From the NCBI GenBank assembly GCA_905372135.1, contig CAJPNS010000097.1, positions 1 through 6,476 of the forward strand: DNA of 6,476 nt, read 5' to 3'. Position 1 is the first letter of the stretch; each line of letters begins with the position of its first letter. The position numbers and the translations under genes are program-made. The notes under the pieces were generated by a model. That model was not told the origin of the DNA, ran no database searches, and was given only the letters and a program-made list of their open reading frames with translations. The stretch is from Porphyromonadaceae bacterium. GTDB lineage: Bacteria > Bacteroidota > Bacteroidia > Bacteroidales > Paludibacteraceae. Below are positions 6,459 to 6,476 of this stretch, one piece after another.

Positions 6459-6476
6459 AACTAAAAACCTCGTAAT

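Noticed and set aside
1..6476. CRISPR arrays, tRNA or rRNA genes, insertion sequences, phage or defence genes
   Set aside because: No direct-repeat arrays, RNA-gene signatures, transposase motifs or terminal inverted repeats were seen. The MoxR-VWA genes could suggest a MoxR-type defence system (for example a ternary MoxR-VWA anti-phage module), but the gene order and membrane architecture match the chromosomal bat operon.

Overview
This window is part of a Bacteroidetes chromosome, probably class Bacteroidia. It carries a 'bat' (Bacteroides aerotolerance-type) operon and one unrelated gene upstream. The assignment rests on several things: the conserved gene order moxR - DUF58 - BatD/DUF4381-like membrane protein - batA - batB - batC; AT-rich DNA; genes without Shine-Dalgarno sequences, preceded by A-rich leaders; a -7 element of the form TAnnTTTG; and a TonB C-terminal domain of the PxxxGGEEA type common in Bacteroidetes. 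I cannot name the genus. All six complete genes and the one edge-truncated gene lie on the minus strand, so transcription runs from high to low coordinates.

Layout, read in the direction of transcription. (1) 6458-5601 is a secreted protein with a TonB_C domain followed by what looks like a META/HslJ-type domain. Its own intrinsic terminator lies at 5570-5536. (2) 5535-5361 is a non-coding leader with a good Bacteroidetes-type promoter (about 5476-5448) for the next operon. (3) 5360-4365 is a MoxR-family AAA+ ATPase. (4) 4315-3437 is a soluble DUF58 protein with a degenerate VWA fold. (5) 3410-2448 is a single-pass membrane protein with a BatD/DUF4381-like layout. (6) 2419-1439 is BatA and (7) 1423-401 is BatB, two paralogous membrane-anchored VWA proteins. 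(8) 400-1 is the first 133 codons of BatC, an exported TPR protein that continues past the left edge. In related genomes batD and batE follow batC and would lie outside the window.

The genes of block 3-8 are separated by 0 to 49 bp with no terminator between them, so they read as one transcription unit. The expected arrangement is a cytosolic MoxR ATPase working with a cytosolic DUF58 protein. Three membrane-anchored partners follow: the BatD-like protein, and BatA and BatB, each predicted to keep an intact MIDAS metal site. BatC supplies a TPR scaffold on the outer side of the inner membrane. MoxR/VWA pairs are generally thought to be chaperone or metal-insertion type systems. Bat genes have been linked to oxygen or envelope stress in Bacteroides, but the biochemical target is unknown. 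I see no mobile element, CRISPR array, tRNA or rRNA. The bat operon itself is a known system; the least ordinary item is the TonB_C-META fusion upstream.
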